64,000 nt of DNA from Zeugodacus cucurbitae (Eukaryota; Arthropoda; Insecta; Diptera; Tephritidae): the NCBI RefSeq assembly GCF_028554725.1, contig NC_071672.1:32818944-32882943 (forward strand). Direction: 5' to 3'. Shown here piece after piece: positions 10,077-22,249 of the stretch (positions are counted from its first letter, which is position 1; each line of letters starts with the position of its first letter). Position numbers and translations under genes: made by a program. The notes under the pieces are model-generated. The model saw only the letters and a list, made by a program, of their open reading frames with translations. It was not told the DNA's origin and made no database searches.

Positions 10077-12922
10077 TTATAAAAAATTCATTACAAATTC
10101 ACTATCAAAATGTAAGGGGTTTAAATACAAAATTAAAAGAATTGTATTTGAACAGCACTAATTGTAATTTTAAAGTCATCGCTTTTACTGAAACTTGGCT
10201 TAAACCTCATATCATTGATAACGAAATATTAAATAGTGAATTTCAAATCTTTAGATGCGATCGACTGAACAGAGTCGGGGGGGGGGGGGGGGGTGTACTA
10301 TTTGCTGTGCATTCTTCAATTCCATCTGAAGAAGTAGAAGTTCCTCATGCGGACTTTATTGAATTTAAGTGCATACGAATTTGTATTAATAAATGTTCTA
10401 TTTATCTAACTTTATCTTATATTCCGCCTCAATCGGACTTATCTGTATATACGCAGCATGTTTCTTTAATAAATAATGTTTTTTCAATTGCTAAGAATAC
10501 TGATTACATAATTGTTCTAGGCGATTTCAATTTACCGTGTGTATCTTGGAAATCTGTTGACGATTGCATTACCCCTTTTTGCACTCGTTTAAGCTTTAAT
10601 GAGTTTTTGGAAGAAATGTCTGGGATGGGTCTTAACCAAATTAACTTAATTCCGAACAAGTTTGGTAAATTCTTAGATTTGGTCTATGTTGATAATACTT
10701 CAACAGTTTCTGTGGTCCGATCCGATCCTTTAGTTTTGCCAGAGGACTCTTATCACCCTGCCTTGGAAATTAATATCGAAATCATAGACGAATTACTTGT
10801 ATGCAACAAACAGGACCTTTGTTCTCGGTTCAACTTTGCGAAAGCTAACTTCAAAAAGATTAATTGTGAACTTTCTAAATTGACTTGGCCTGATTATAGT
10901 GGTAATATTGAATTAAATGTATCACATTTTAATGAAACAATTTTTAATATTTTTGAAAGATTTGTTCCGAAATGTTTTATTATCAAAAGAAAAAGTTCAA
11001 ATTTGTGGTATTCGAATGAGCTATGTAAATTAAAAAATAAAAAAGCTCGTGCTTTTAAACTTTATAAAAGAACTGGAGCTCTTGTTGACTATTTAAAATA
11101 TTCTAAATTGCGTCGTCAGTTTGAGGAACTTAACAAAAAATGTTATAAAAACTACATAATCAAAGTAAAAAATAATATTATTCGTAATCCGAAATTGTTT
11201 TATGGTTTCGTTAACTCCAAACGCAGGATTTCAAATTTTCCGTCCGCGATGAAATATAAATCAACAATGTCATGTGACAATTATATTATTTATAATATGT
11301 TTGCAGAATTCTTCAAATCCAATTATTGTTCAAACTACCCTATGAATGTGCCATATCATCAAGTGTTATGTCCGAGTACTGTAATTAATACACCAATTAT
11401 TTCTGAAACAGATGTCTTAAATTATTTAGTTACGTTAAAAGATTCGCTTAAATATGGCCCTGATATGATTCCCTCAAGCTTTCTTAAAAATTGCGCAAAA
11501 TATATCTATCTGCCCTTAACTAAGCTTTTTAACCTATCTCTTAAACAAGGTATTTTTCCGTCAATGTGGAAAAACTCTTTTATATTACCTTTGCATAAAA
11601 GTGGAGTTAGATCATCTGTTGAGAACTATAGGGGGATAGCTAAAATGTCAGCTATACCCAAACTTTTTGAAGCTATTGTCACTGACCAAATAACTTTCTT
11701 AATCTCTCCTTTAATTTCATTCTCTCAGCATGGATTTTGTAAAGGGAAATCTACAGTAACTAACTTGCTTGAATTTGTAAACCATGTGTCAATGGGTTTT
11801 AGGGATAATAAGAATACTGATGTTATATATACAGACTTTAGTAAAGCATTCGATAGAGTAAACCACTCAATTCTTTTGCAAAAACTGAATCTTCTTGGTT
11901 TTCAACCAAGACTTCTTGAATGGGTATCCTCATATCTTACTAAAGAAAAATAACAAGTTTTATTTAATAATACATTATCCGATTCAATTAGTGTCACTTC
12001 AGGGGTTCCACAGGGTAGTCATCTCGGCCCGATTCTGTTCTTGTTGTTCATCAATGATATACCTTCAGTAATTAAGTTTTCAGAAATTTTATTATATGCG
12101 GATGATGTAAAACTTTTTAAATCATATACTTCTCATAACGAAATGACTGAGTTGCAATCGGATTTAAATAATTTAGTTACTTGGTGTCACAAAAATGATA
12201 TGCCACTGAATCTTAAAAAATGTAAAACGATGTGCTTTTCCCGTAGAACTGTTGATCTTTCCCTCTATGTAATAAATAACTTCAGTTTAGAGCAAGTTTT
12301 TAGCTTTGTTGATTTAGGAGTTAATATGGACCCTAAACTAAATTTTAATTCTCATATAAATTCAATTGTCTTAAAAGCTAAAGGTGCTCTTAGCTTTGTT
12401 AAACGTTGGTCTAAAGAATTTAGTGATCCGTATATTACTAAAATTCTTTTTACAACATTGGTAAGGCCTATATTGGAGTATGGTTCTGTGGTATGGAATC
12501 CTAGCTATCAATCCCATTCTGATAAGCTTGAGTCCGTTCAAAAACAATTTTTACTTTTTGCTTTAGGCCACTTACATTGGGATTCAAGATTGAATCTTCC
12601 CCCGTATACTAGTCGTTTAAAACTTATAAATCCTCCCACACTCACTAGTCGCAGAGAAATGCTAGGTATAATTTTTCTAGTAAAACTTCTGAATGGTTTA
12701 GTTTGTAGTTCATTCCTTTTGTCTGATATTAAGTTTAATGTCCCATTGCGTTCATCCAGGCAGTTTAGACCATTATTTCTAAAATCTTCTAGAACAAATT
12801 TTGAGTTAAATGAACCATTCTGCCGAATATGTCATGATTTTAATTCGCATTTCAGCACATTTGATCCATCTGACTCAATATTTAGCATCAAAAAAACTAT
12901 TTTGTCTTCTATTAATAAATAA
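10070..12922 (+). pseudogene. CR1-type ORF2: endonuclease plus reverse transcriptase, one premature stop
   Basis: The N-terminal endonuclease shows HYQNVRGLNTKLKEL, AFTETWLKP and VLGDFNLP. The RT shows LPLHKSG...ENYRGIA, YTDFSKAFDRVNHS, GVPQGSHLGPILF and the catalytic LLYADDVKLF. The C-terminal part includes LEYGSVVWNPS. A single in-frame TAA ending at 11953 splits what is otherwise one frame (the next methionine frame, 12041, is in register). A run of 17 G at 10277-10293 adds a glycine tract to the endonuclease. Function: target nicking and target-primed reverse transcription. Confidence 0.88.
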
Positions 12923-13110
12923 TATTCAGAAATTTTTAACTTTTTGTTTTTATAAATTTTTAAATCTCAGCTGTTGAAATGTTTCTTTCTGTAGCTGAGC
13001 AGTTTGAGAACCGGACGCTTAAAAATCTCTTGCCTTTCTAGACTCGGCAAATTCCGCTCGTATGCGGACTGCGCCCCACGCGTCGGTTGGGCGGGAGGAG
13101 GGTAATCGTT

Positions 13111-13560
13111 TGGGTTAATAATAGCTTGATTAGTTTACATATAACTCGTAAACTAATCAAAAAACCTATTCCTAAAAAATTACATCCAAATGTGGCCCTC
13201 CCTAATGGGATCCTATGTTCCAAATTTCATTTTCATAACTTTATTAATGGCTTAGTTATGACACTGTATAGGTTTTCGGTTTCCACCATTTTGTGGGCGT
13301 GGCAGTGTACCGATTTTGCCCATTTACGAAAGCAACCTCCTAAGAGTGCCAAGGAACATGTGTTCCAAGTTTCGTTAAGATATCTTAATTTTTACTCAAG
13401 TTATCGCTTGTACGGACAGACGGATGGACGGACAGACATCCGGATTTCAAATCTACTCGTCATCCTGATCATTTATGTATATAACTCCATATCTAACTCT
13501 TATATTTCTTGGTGACAAAAACAACCGTTATGTGAACAAAACTATTAACAAAAAATTGCA
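13111..13560 (+). repeat. 1-kb-class repeat, right part (copy A)
   Basis: It continues copy A after the CR1 insertion. It shares with 39700-40100 and 42740-43020 the phrases on GTTATGACAC, GTTTTCGGTTT, GGGCGTGGCAGTG and the CGGACAGACGGATGGACGGA tract, followed by TATAACTCCATATCTAACTC. Confidence 0.8.
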
Positions 13561-13757
13561 GGCGGATAGATAAATAATACAACAAATAATTTGTATATCT
13601 AATAAAAATATAATAATTAAAAAGATTTGTTCAAAAATGTGTGTTGATGCCACAGGGTTTAAATTTCAGTACGCATCAATATATGTACATATGTATTTAG
13701 TTTTTTATTGTTCTACATATAAAAATAAGAATAGAAATGTGTAAGATAAGAAATATG
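13561..13757. other. AT-rich spacer, nothing recognised
   Basis: Low-complexity AT-rich sequence between the repeat and the LTR element. No gene or terminal repeat is evident. Confidence 0.5.
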
Positions 13758-14185
13758 TAAGTTAATTTTATTCTTGTTTAAAAGAGTAAAAAAATAAAAA
13801 CACGAACTAGGTGTTTTGATTTGGTCAATATTTATTTACATTTCAATTAATTACAAGTGTTGAGTTACGACTGCTAAATTACAACTGCCAAATTATAACT
13901 ACCGAATTATTAATTATAACTGAATTATTATGTTAAATCTAGCCCTATATAAATATCCGCTTTAGCCCACGCTGTTGATTTACGTGTCGGTCAATTCGGT
14001 ACGCGTGTTGCTTAATTCGCAGGCTTATTTCCGTGCTAGTTATTAGGCTGGACTTGCATTTTGATTGTTACGAAATATTAATTGCGGAGTTTGCATTTCT
14101 TTAATTGTTTCATTCTTTAAGTTGTTACGAAATATTATTTGCAGAGATTGTTTTCCTCACTATTTTTTTTGTTCTTTATGGAATG
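13758..14185 (-). repeat. Left LTR (3' LTR of the minus-strand element)
   Basis: It shares with the right LTR the blocks TTTTATTCTTGTTTAAAAG, ATGTTAAATCTAGCCCTATA and TTGATTGTTACGAAATATT. It holds about 70 bases (13975-14045) absent from the right LTR. The inner limit is estimated from where similarity fades near GTTCTTTA. Confidence 0.75.
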
Positions 14186-14582
14186 TTATTGAATTGCGGT
14201 AGGTTACTTTGTATCTCAATTGCTGATTCATTGCAGTTTGATGGTGATTGCTGAACCGTTTGTTGTTGATTGGACTGAATCATCTGAAATTTGTATTAGA
14301 TAGGTGCCCTCTAAAAGCAATTCTTTGCCATTCCAGATTATATTGCCATTGTAGTTGTTTAATAATCGTCGTCGATTTCTTCCACATCTCCTACGTGGTC
14401 AAAATCTTGAGGAAAGCTTCGATCCTAGCCTGGTATTTACTTTTATAAATACCACCTGTCCTGGTTGATAATTAATTATCTTCTTTCGATTTTTATTATG
14501 GTTTAATAAGTCTGCGTCTTTTTTGTTCTTAGTCTGTCGATGTTATCCTGTCGAGCTTTTTCATATTGATCTAGATCTGTTG

Positions 14583-14840
14583 TTACTTTCCTACCTCTAA
14601 TGGTCGTTTCTTCGTAACTGAGTGAAATGAATAATTGAATTGTCTGAAAGTTCTTTGAAATCTCGATAATGTCGAATGAAAACGTTCTATTTGTTCGTTA
14701 ACGGTGCTCTTGTATGGTGGAACAGTATAAATTTCTATTCCTAGTTGTTCTAACATAAATTTATGACTCCAAATTGAAACAGTTTTCATTGTCCAAAACA
14801 ATATGCTTAGGGACTCCGAAGTAAAATACTTTAGATTCAA
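14583..14840 (-). pseudogene. Integrase catalytic-core remnant of the LTR element
   Basis: The minus strand reads EQLGIEIYTVPPYKSTVNEQ followed by IERFHSTLSRF, the conserved stretch around the third catalytic acidic residue (Glu) of retroviral-type DDE integrases of Ty3/gypsy elements. Preceding sequence is degraded, and the first two Asp residues are not clearly in frame. Integrase would insert the element's DNA copy. This one is a fragment. Confidence 0.75.
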
Positions 14841-15003
14841 TGATTCGAGCTTGATCTAGTTTGGAACATTTATCTATTGCCGTTAGCACAAGATGTCGTT
14901 CTGTGGAGTAGATGTCAATATACAGTATGTGACCGGGGTATTCTGAAATTGGAGTTATTATGTTAGGAATTAAAGCGTGATTAAAATTTTCAGCATTGTC
15001 ATT

Positions 15004-15540
15004 GCCACGTCACTGTTGACAGTCATAACTTCGAAGTCGTAGATAATTTCGTATACCTGGGAACCAGTACCAACAACAACAACAATGTCAGCCAAGAAAT
15101 CAAGCGCAGAATTGCTCTTGCCAACAGGAGCTACTTTGGACTGAGTACGCAATTGAAAAGTAAAGTCCTCTCTCGGCGAACCAAAATCAAACTCGACAAG
15201 TCACTCCCGTCCTGCTTTATGGTGCATGGACGATGTCAACATCAGATGAGACGATACTAGGAGTTTTCAAGAGGAAAATTTTGCGCAAGATTTATTGACA
15301 TAATTCAGCGAATAAAAAGACAGCGGCTACATTGGCTAGGTCATGTTGTCCGAATGGACGAAAACACTCCAGCTCTGAAAGTGTCCGATGCAGTACCCGC
15401 TGGAGGAAGCCGAGGAAGGGGAAGGCCTCCACAACGTTGGAGCGACCAGGTGGAGAGCGACCAGTTTACACTAAAGGGGAGTGGCGCGTTCTCATCGATT
15501 CGATTATAACCGGCTAAACGGTTAAACGCCAATCACTTAC
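15004..15540 (+). mobile_element. RTE-type retrotransposon 3' fragment (copy a)
   Basis: A 5'-truncated copy begins in the region coding for the RT C-terminus (shared CACGTCACTGTTGACAGTCA) and ends with ACGCCAATCACTTACATACA, as other RTE copies here do. It carries the C-terminal RWLGHV-type and RGRPP motifs in a broken frame: deletions remove part of the copy relative to 20805-21467. It is inserted in the LTR element. Confidence 0.85.
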
Positions 15541-15975
15541 ATACATATTGATCGTAATCCTGTAGGAAATTTATTGAGCAATCATCGTAGAATTCGTAAG
15601 TGTTGTTGTGGTTGTCGATTTCGTCTATTTGGTCTTTGCACTCGTTCAAAATTTGAGATTATTATGGTTTTCGTAATCTGTAACTGAATTTTCGTATTCT
15701 GTCGTTGTAGCGTACGTTTTAGCGGATTGTATTTTCTCTTATTTATTAGAAGTTTGTATGTTAAACTTTCTCTGTTGTTTATGTACATCTGCTATTGGGT
15801 CAGATGGTGTTTTGCTAACTTCGAAGCGAGGTCGATTCATGTAATTAACCATTTTCGTTTATATACTGGCGTCCACGTAAATAGGTTCTGGACGAGGCAG
15901 TGGTTTTAGTGTCGTAGACCTAGGTGGGGCCTCCTATTGGAGAATGATTGTCGAGGTGCTGCAAGTTGGAAAGTA

Positions 15976-16338
15976 TTAAAGTTCAGCCTTGGTTGTGCGA
16001 TTGGTGGTTGTAGTCCATATTGTTGGTATTGGTAAAGTCTCGGTTGGACTGAAGGTTGTTGTCCATATTGATGGTATTGGTAAAGTCTCGGTGGGACTGG
16101 AGGATGTTCTACATATTGCTGGTAGTGGTAGAGTCTTGATGGGACTGTTTATAAATTGAATGTTACGTGCAGCAGGTATGGGTTTAGAATCCTGATTTCT
16201 GAAGTTGCTTGTTTCACCTTTGTTTGCTGCGTGGTGTGCACGAAAAATTTGGTTCTCCAATTTCAAACACAAATGTAATGTTGAAGGTAAATCTACTGGT
16301 TCTTTAATTCCTAATAGGCGCGGTAAGTCACCTCGCAA
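15976..16338 (-). pseudogene. Gag fragment of the LTR element
   Basis: The frame reads MRGDLPRLLGIKEPVDLPST and LCLKLENQ, resembling the capsid C-terminal region (RGDLPRLL...LE) of insect gypsy-type Gag. It then changes to a roughly 19-residue imperfect repeat containing TETLPIP and IWTT. The upstream Gag portion (to about 17080) is present but frameshifted. Gag packages element RNA. The repeat tail may be local tandem amplification after death of the copy. Confidence 0.6.
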
Positions 16339-17288
16339 CCCTCGTACAAAAGTTGGGTGGAATTATTCTACTGATTGATTAGAGGTTTGGACTAACATAG
16401 TCATTTGGAATTCTAAAGTATTTATGTCACGTTTGTCCGCATAATGTAATGTCAGACATTTGGAAATGTCTAACCAATTAAGTGGGGTATTGTAGGATTC
16501 TGATGCCATATCGGCATGTCCTATGGTATGCAAGATATCGTAGTATTTTGGTGTACCTTGATAAGCACTATATGCTTCTAGGATACGATCTACTCCCTTT
16601 TTTCATAAACTGAATTCGGATGGGTCACCTGAAAACTCACGTATTGCTTTTACTATGTCTGGTACCCTATCTAAGTTACCTAAATTCCTGGCATGTTCTG
16701 GAGCTATCCCCTGATCGGCTACATTGGCGAATTCTTCCGGTGAATTCTGTCGCCTTAACAATCCTGGCGATTGCTGCGCTATAATTTCACCAATCGTGAA
16801 ATTTCGGAAATAATGCCGTAATTTTTGTTGAAATCATGCAATTTTCGAGTTTAATTATAACCAGTGTTTGGCTGTTTGCAAAAATCGTAATGTCTGATTT
16901 TTTCTTTATATTAATTTCCAATTGATTTTAATAATAATCAATAATGATAATTTAAAATTTTTTAATAATACTAATGATTCTCAGTTTTAAATTTAATTAA
17001 TCTTACAATACTATGGTTAATGGTGTTACTCTTACCCTCGACGATCCGGACTTCATTCTTTTTGCAACTTTTCTGTTACTACTGAGTTTCATGCGATGAG
17101 TACCTTTCTAGGGGTGTCCTGCGGCCTTGCCTACAAGACTTGGCGACCGCCGATGATCGTAGTTTTAGACGACGTTTATTTTCCGCGAGTTGTGCGATTT
17201 TCTACACTTCGCGATTTGACGGGTTGTTGCAAATGTTATTGCAAGCCGCGAACTTACTGGACGTTTTACCTCATCGTTACACGTACCA

Positions 17289-17306
17289 GTCCCTACTCGG
17301 GCGCCA
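17289..17306 (-). promoter_or_regulatory. Primer-binding site matching tRNA-Lys(UUU)
   Basis: Directly inside the right LTR the minus strand reads TGGCGCCCGAGTAGGGAC, which matches the complement of the 3' end of tRNA-Lys(UUU) at all but two positions (AGT where ACA-type bases are expected). It marks where reverse transcription would be primed and fixes the element's orientation as minus. Confidence 0.75.
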
Positions 17307-17462
17307 GTAAATTTTATTCTTGTTTAAAAGAATAAAAAAATAAAAACACGAATTAGGTGTATTAATTTTGTCAATATTTATTTACATGACAATTAATTAC
17401 ATGTATTGAATTTCGACTGCTAAATTACTACTTGCAAATTATAACTGCCAAATTATAACTGA

Positions 17463-18306
17463 GGGGAGTTGTGGAATCCAAGACAGATTTGCTGAATGTC
17501 AGAATGGCAAACCAATTCTGATTTTCATTGGTGTCACAGAATCTGATTGGATTTTCGTCTTTTCGAATATAAGCAAAATGAAAGTTTTAAGGAATCACAG
17601 TAAATTGCTTTATGCTCAAAGGAAGTCAAAAATAGTAATTATTTTTATATAAAAATGTACATATTTAAGTGTATATATACAGTGGAACTTCTCTAACTCG
17701 ATTCACCATAATCCACAAAAAAACTTCGAGGAAATTTGTATGGAATTGCCTTTAAATGTCACTTCAAGAGTTCGAGTTATGGAGAACTTCGAGTTATAGA
17801 AATTCGAGTTATGGCAGGAAATTTGTATGAAATTTGATTTTTAAACTCTATTGCCAATTTAAAAGTTCAAGTAATGGAGATCTTCGAGTTATGGAAGTTC
17901 CAGTGTATATTGTTTAACTTTTATATAAAAAATTAGATATTTCCATGATCTAATCTGAATTACTTATTTTGTAAAATTCTTAGAATATTTAATTTTTTTC
18001 GTTGAATTCAATAATTACTTTATTTAGCGTTCTTATCTTATTTTTTAATAATAATTATATTTTTTCCAAAGCGTTTTAACGGCAAATCAAAATAAATTTG
18101 AACAAAATGTCTCAAATCTGTCAGCCCTGAAGCTCTTGGTTTGTTTCTGATAGTTAAATCGATGAAATTGGTTTCCATGACACCTAAAACCAATAGAATT
18201 TCTGATTCGAACATCAAACCAATAATATCAGAATTCATGACACGAACCAGAATTATTTGTTGGTTTGAATTCTGATTCCGATAACTATCAGATTCCACAA
18301 CAATCC
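17463..18306. mobile_element. TIR DNA element with TGA target duplication, inserted in the LTR
   Basis: The ends are GGGGAGTTGTGGAATC (17463) and the inverse GATTCCACAACAATCC (18291-18306). TGA lies immediately outside both (17460-17462 and 18307-18309), a 3-bp duplication of the type made by PIF/Harbinger transposases. The interior has further inverted pieces related to AAACCAATTCTGATT. No transposase frame is visible, so it is non-autonomous. Confidence 0.7.
17680..17905. mobile_element. Pogo/Tc1-mariner-like MITE
   Basis: A 226-bp element with inverted ends CAGTGGAACTTCTCTAACTCGA and CACTGGAACTTCCATAACTCGA, flanked by TA on both sides (TA duplication typical for Tc1/mariner/pogo). The interior repeats GTTCGAGTTATGGAG-like units. 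It is nested in the TGA-flanked element, so it inserted later. Confidence 0.7.
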
Positions 18307-18502
18307 TGATTATGTTAAATCTAGCCCTATATAAATGTGCGTTTTAGCTTACGCTAGGCTGGGCTTGCATTTTGATTGTTACGAAATATTGATTGCGCAG
18401 TTTGCATTTCATTAATTGTTTCATTCATTAAGTTGTTACGAAATATTAATTGCAGAGTTTGCGTTCTTTAATATTTTCGTTCTTTAACTTGTAAGAACAA
18501 AT

Positions 18503-21467
18503 ACAGTCCACTACTCTCAAACACCACTGCAAACGTTTAAAGGACTACGAATTAAGGGCATGCACCTGGAATGTCCGGACCCTTAATTGGGAAGGTGCCT
18601 CTGCCCAGCTGGTTGATGTCCTCGTAAGAGTAAAGGCTGACATCAACGCAATACAAGAAATACGATGGACGGGACAAGGACGGAAGAAGGTGGGTCCTTG
18701 TGACATCTACTACAGCGGCCATATAAAGGAGCGCAAATTCGGCGTGGGATTCGTGGTGGGAGAGAGACTCCGTCGTTGAGTCCTGGCATTCACTCCGGTG
18801 GATGAACGTCTAGCCACAATCCGCATCAAAGCGAGGTTCTTCAACATATCGCTGATTTGCGCCCACGCCCCGACGGAACAGAAGGACGAAGTGATCAAAG
18901 ATACCTTCTATGAGCGCCTAGAACGTACCTATGAGCGCTGCCCCCTCCACGATGTCAAAATCGTGCTCGGTGCTTTCAACGCTAGGGTGAGTAAAGAAGG
19001 TGTCTTTGGCACAACAGTCGGAAAATTCAGCCTCCATGACGAAACATCACGAAACGGTCTGCGGCTGATCGACTTCGCCGGGGACCGAAATATGGTCGTC
19101 TGTAGTACTAGATTCCAGCATAAGAAAATCCATCAATCTACTTGGCTGTCCCCGGATCGAATCACTCGCAACCAGATCCATCATGTTGTGATAGATGGAC
19201 GACATGTCTCCAGTGTTTCTGATGTGCGTACGCTTCGTGGTCCCAACATCGACTCGGACCACTATCTTGTAGCAGCTAAAATACGCACCCGCGCACACGT
19301 CAACAAACACAAGGAAGGTTCGACATCGAGAAGCTGCAATCACAACCGACAACCGAACGATTTTCTACTCGACTTGCACTCCTGCTCTCTGAGAGCACTC
19401 ATCAGCATCTCGGTATAAGGGAGCTGTGGGACGGCATATCAAACTCCTTACGTACAGCTGCAACCGAAACCATTGGTTTTCGGAAAAGTCAAAAAAACAG
19501 CTGGTATGATGAGGATTGTCGTCTCGCAGTGGAGAGAAAACAGACTGCCTACCTCGCAATGTTGCGATCGACCGCAATACGAGCGGGATGGGAAAGATAC
19601 CGAGAGCTGAAGAGGGAAGCGAGACGCATTTGCAGACAAAAAAGGAAAGAGGCCGAAATACGTGAGTACGAAGAGCTTGACCAGCTGGCTCGAAAATTTT
19701 ACGAAAAGATCCTTCGACTAACTGAAGATTTCAAGAGCGGAGCACACTCCTGTAGGACCCCCAGAGGTGATCTAGTTATTGATGACCAGAGTATACTGAG
19801 TTTGTGGAGGGAACACTTCTCCAGTCTGCTGAATGGCAGTGAAAGTACAACAACAGGAGATGGCGAACCCGATTCCCCAATCGACGACGATGGAGCAGAT
19901 GTTCCATTGCCCGACCGTGAAGAAATTCGAATAGCAATTACCCGCTTGAAGAACAATAAGGCGGTGGGGACCGATGGATTACCGGCTGAGCTATTCAAAT
20001 ACGGCGGCGAAGAACTGGTAAGGTGCATGCATCAGCTTCTTTGCAAAATATGGTCGGAAGAAAGCATGCCTGACGATTGGAATCTCAGTGTGATCTGCCC
20101 AATCCATAAAAAGGGAGATCCCACAAACTGTGCCAATTACCGTGGGATAAGCCTCCTAAATATCGCCTATAAGGTTATATCGAGCGTACTGTGTGAAAGA
20201 CTTAAACCAACCGTCAACAAACTGATTGGACCTTATCAGTGTGGCTTTAGACCTGGAAAAACGACAACTGACCAGATATTCACCTTGCGCCAAATCTTGG
20301 AGAAGACCCGTGAAAAGAGGATCGACACACACCACCTTTTTGTCGATTTTAAATCTGCTTTCGACAGCACGAAAAGGAGTTGCCTTTACGCCGCGATGTC
20401 TAAATTTGGTATCCCCGAAAAACTAATACGGCTGCGTAAATTGACGTTGAGCAACACCAAAAGCTCCGTCAGGATTGGGAAGGACCTCTCCGAGCCGTTC
20501 GATACCAAACGAGGTTTCAGACAAGGTGACTCACTATCGTGCGACTTCTTTAACCTGATGCTGGAAAAAATTATAAGAGCTGCAGAGCTAAACCGAGAAG
20601 GTACAATCTTCTACAAGAGTGTACAGCTCCTGGCATACGCCGATGATATTGATATCATCGGTAGCAACAACCGCGCCGTTTGTTCTGCTTTTTCCCGCAT
20701 GGATAAGGAGGCGAAGCGAATGGGTCTGGAGGTGAATGAGGACAAGACGAAATATCTCCTGTCATCAAACAAACAGTCGGCGCATTCGCGTCTTGGCTCC
20801 CACGTCACTGTTGACAGTCATAACTTCGAGGTCGTAGATAACTTCGTATACCTGGGAACCAGCATCAACAACACGAACAATGTCAGCCTCGAAATCCAGC
20901 TCAGAATAACTCTTGCCAACAGGTGCTACTTTGGACTGAGTAGGCAATTGAAAAGTAAAGTCCTCTCTCGACGAACCAAAATCAAGGTCTACAAGTCGTT
21001 TATCATTCCCGTCCTGCTTTACTGAAGTGCAGAAGCTTGGACGATGTCAACATCAGATGAGACGACACTAGGAGTTTTCGAGAGGAAAATTTTGCGTAAG
21101 ACTTATGGTCCTCAGAATATTGGCAACGGCGAATACCGCAGACGATGGAACGATGAGCTGTACGAGTTATACGACGACATTGACATAGTTCAGCGAATAA
21201 AAAGACAGCGACTACGCTGGCTAGGTCATGTTGTCCGAATGGACGAAAACACTCCAGCCCTGAAAGAGTTCGATGCAGTACCCGCCGGAGGAAGCCGAAG
21301 AAGGGGAAGGCCTCCACTCCGTTGGAGGGACCAGGTGGAGAGCGACCTGGTTACACTTGGGATCTCCAACAGGCGCCGAACTGCGAAGGAGAGAGAGAGG
21401 GGTGGCGCACTATCGTCGATTCGGCTATAACGGGCTAAACGGTTGCAACGCCAATCACATACATACA
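18503..21467 (+). mobile_element. RTE-clade non-LTR retrotransposon (copy b), nearly complete
   Basis: It carries endonuclease, RT and the C-terminal RRWLGHV/RGRPPLRW region, and ends with AACGCCAATCACATACATAC, a short CATA-type tail typical of RTE elements that lack poly(A). The start near 18503 lacks the first roughly 200 bases present in copies c and d. It is joined on the right directly to Helitron helicase sequence. Confidence 0.9.
18560..21430 (+). pseudogene. RTE endonuclease-reverse transcriptase ORF, broken in several places
   Basis: The endonuclease part shows ACTWNVRTLNWEGASAQLVD, QEIRWTGQGRKKVG, then FFNISLICAHAPTEQKDE and VKIVLGAFNARV (D to A change in the GDFN motif). The RT part (19529-21025) shows CPIHKKGDPTNCANYRGIS, FVDFKSAFDSTKRS, GFRQGDSLSCDFF and LAYADDIDIIG. 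Defects: stops at about 18777 and 21023 that keep the frame, and a frameshift between 19418 and 19529. The tail has RKILRKTYGPQNIGNGEYRR. It also resembles genes often named 'craniofacial development protein 2-like', which derive from RTE. Confidence 0.9.
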
Positions 21468-21895
21468 ATATCGTAGTTGCAAAGATACGGTCACAACAGA
21501 AAATAGCGTTAGCAGTTGCATCCTCAGGAATTGCGGTAACTTTATTGGATGACGAACGAACGGCACAGTCAACATTTAAACTGCCATTGGACATTCATAA
21601 CAATAATATAAAAAATAGCGGAATATCAGCAGAGCTGCGACAGTGTTCAGTTATAATTTGGGATGAGTGCACAATGGCTTCCAAATATTCACTTGAAGCA
21701 ATCGACCGAACTACTACTTTTCGGCGGAGCGATCTTACTATTATCAGGTGATTTCCGACATACTCTGCCGGTCATTCCTCGCTCTACTTTCGCCGCTGAA
21801 ATCAACGCATATATAAAACTATCATTATTATGGTTAAGTGTTGAAACACATAAATTGACAATTAATATATCAAAGGGTAGATGTGGACAGCTCCC
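21468..21895 (+). pseudogene. Helitron helicase fragment, N-terminal half
   Basis: Frames read QKIALAVASSGIAVTLLDDE, SVIIWDECTMASK and then in the next frame FGGAILLLSGDFRHTLPVIP, the same motif order as the helicase at 1910-2734 on the other strand. The Walker A segment is absent (lost at the RTE boundary). One frameshift lies near 21720. Confidence 0.85.
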
Positions 21896-22249
21896 TGAAT
21901 GAGAGAAAGAACCAACCGTAGTTCTCGTGTATTTGCACACAAGAATGATAGAAGACAAAATTACGGCATAGTGACGCAATTTGTCATTTTTTCTTTTTTG
22001 TTTTGCTCGCGTGTTTGGGGGTCGTGAGTGCGTCACTCAACAGGAAATTAAAACCAAAAAAAGCTAAGTGTAAACGAATGGCGTAATCTTGTCTTCTATG
22101 ATTCTTGATTTGAAAAAGTTGTGTTTTGAGCTATGTAATGGCAGCTTTTGGAGTATTATTTTATGTGTTTTATTTAAATTAGTGATCTGCAGCCTAATTA
22201 AAGTTTAAATTATTGTTGCACTCATTTTTAAATAAGTCAAACTAAAAAT

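Larger units (their letters stand above)
9457..13110 (+). mobile_element. CR1/Jockey-superfamily non-LTR retrotransposon, nearly full coding length
   Basis: It encodes an ORF1 (to 10076) and an overlapping ORF2 (about 10070-12922) with endonuclease and reverse transcriptase. It lies inside the repeat copy A: repeat text stops at about 9456 and resumes at about 13111. The 5' end appears truncated because ORF1 has no start of its own. Coding is AT-rich, and only one in-frame stop breaks ORF2, so this is among the youngest retroelements here. I see no clear poly(A); the 3' end is inferred from where repeat text resumes. Confidence 0.85.
13758..18490 (-). mobile_element. Ty3/gypsy-type LTR retrotransposon, decayed, with three nested insertions
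   Basis: Two similar LTRs (about 13758-14185 and 17307-18490) flank a minus-strand internal region with primer-binding site, gag and an integrase remnant, in the order expected on that strand. Most of pol is missing or unreadable. An RTE fragment sits in the internal part (15004-15540). The right LTR is split by a TIR element that itself holds a small pogo-like element. The outermost boundaries are approximate because an RTE abuts the right side. Confidence 0.8.
17307..18490 (-). repeat. Right LTR (5' LTR), interrupted
   Basis: LTR text runs 17307-17462 and resumes at about 18307. The 844 bases between are a separate DNA element. The end near 18490 is estimated because RTE copy b starts at about 18503. 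Confidence 0.7.

Noticed and set aside
18710..18898. RTE endonuclease region as the host gene 'craniofacial development protein 2'
   Set aside because: That name is often given to RTE-derived sequences; here RT, the C-terminal tail and RTE ends are all present, so it is a transposon.
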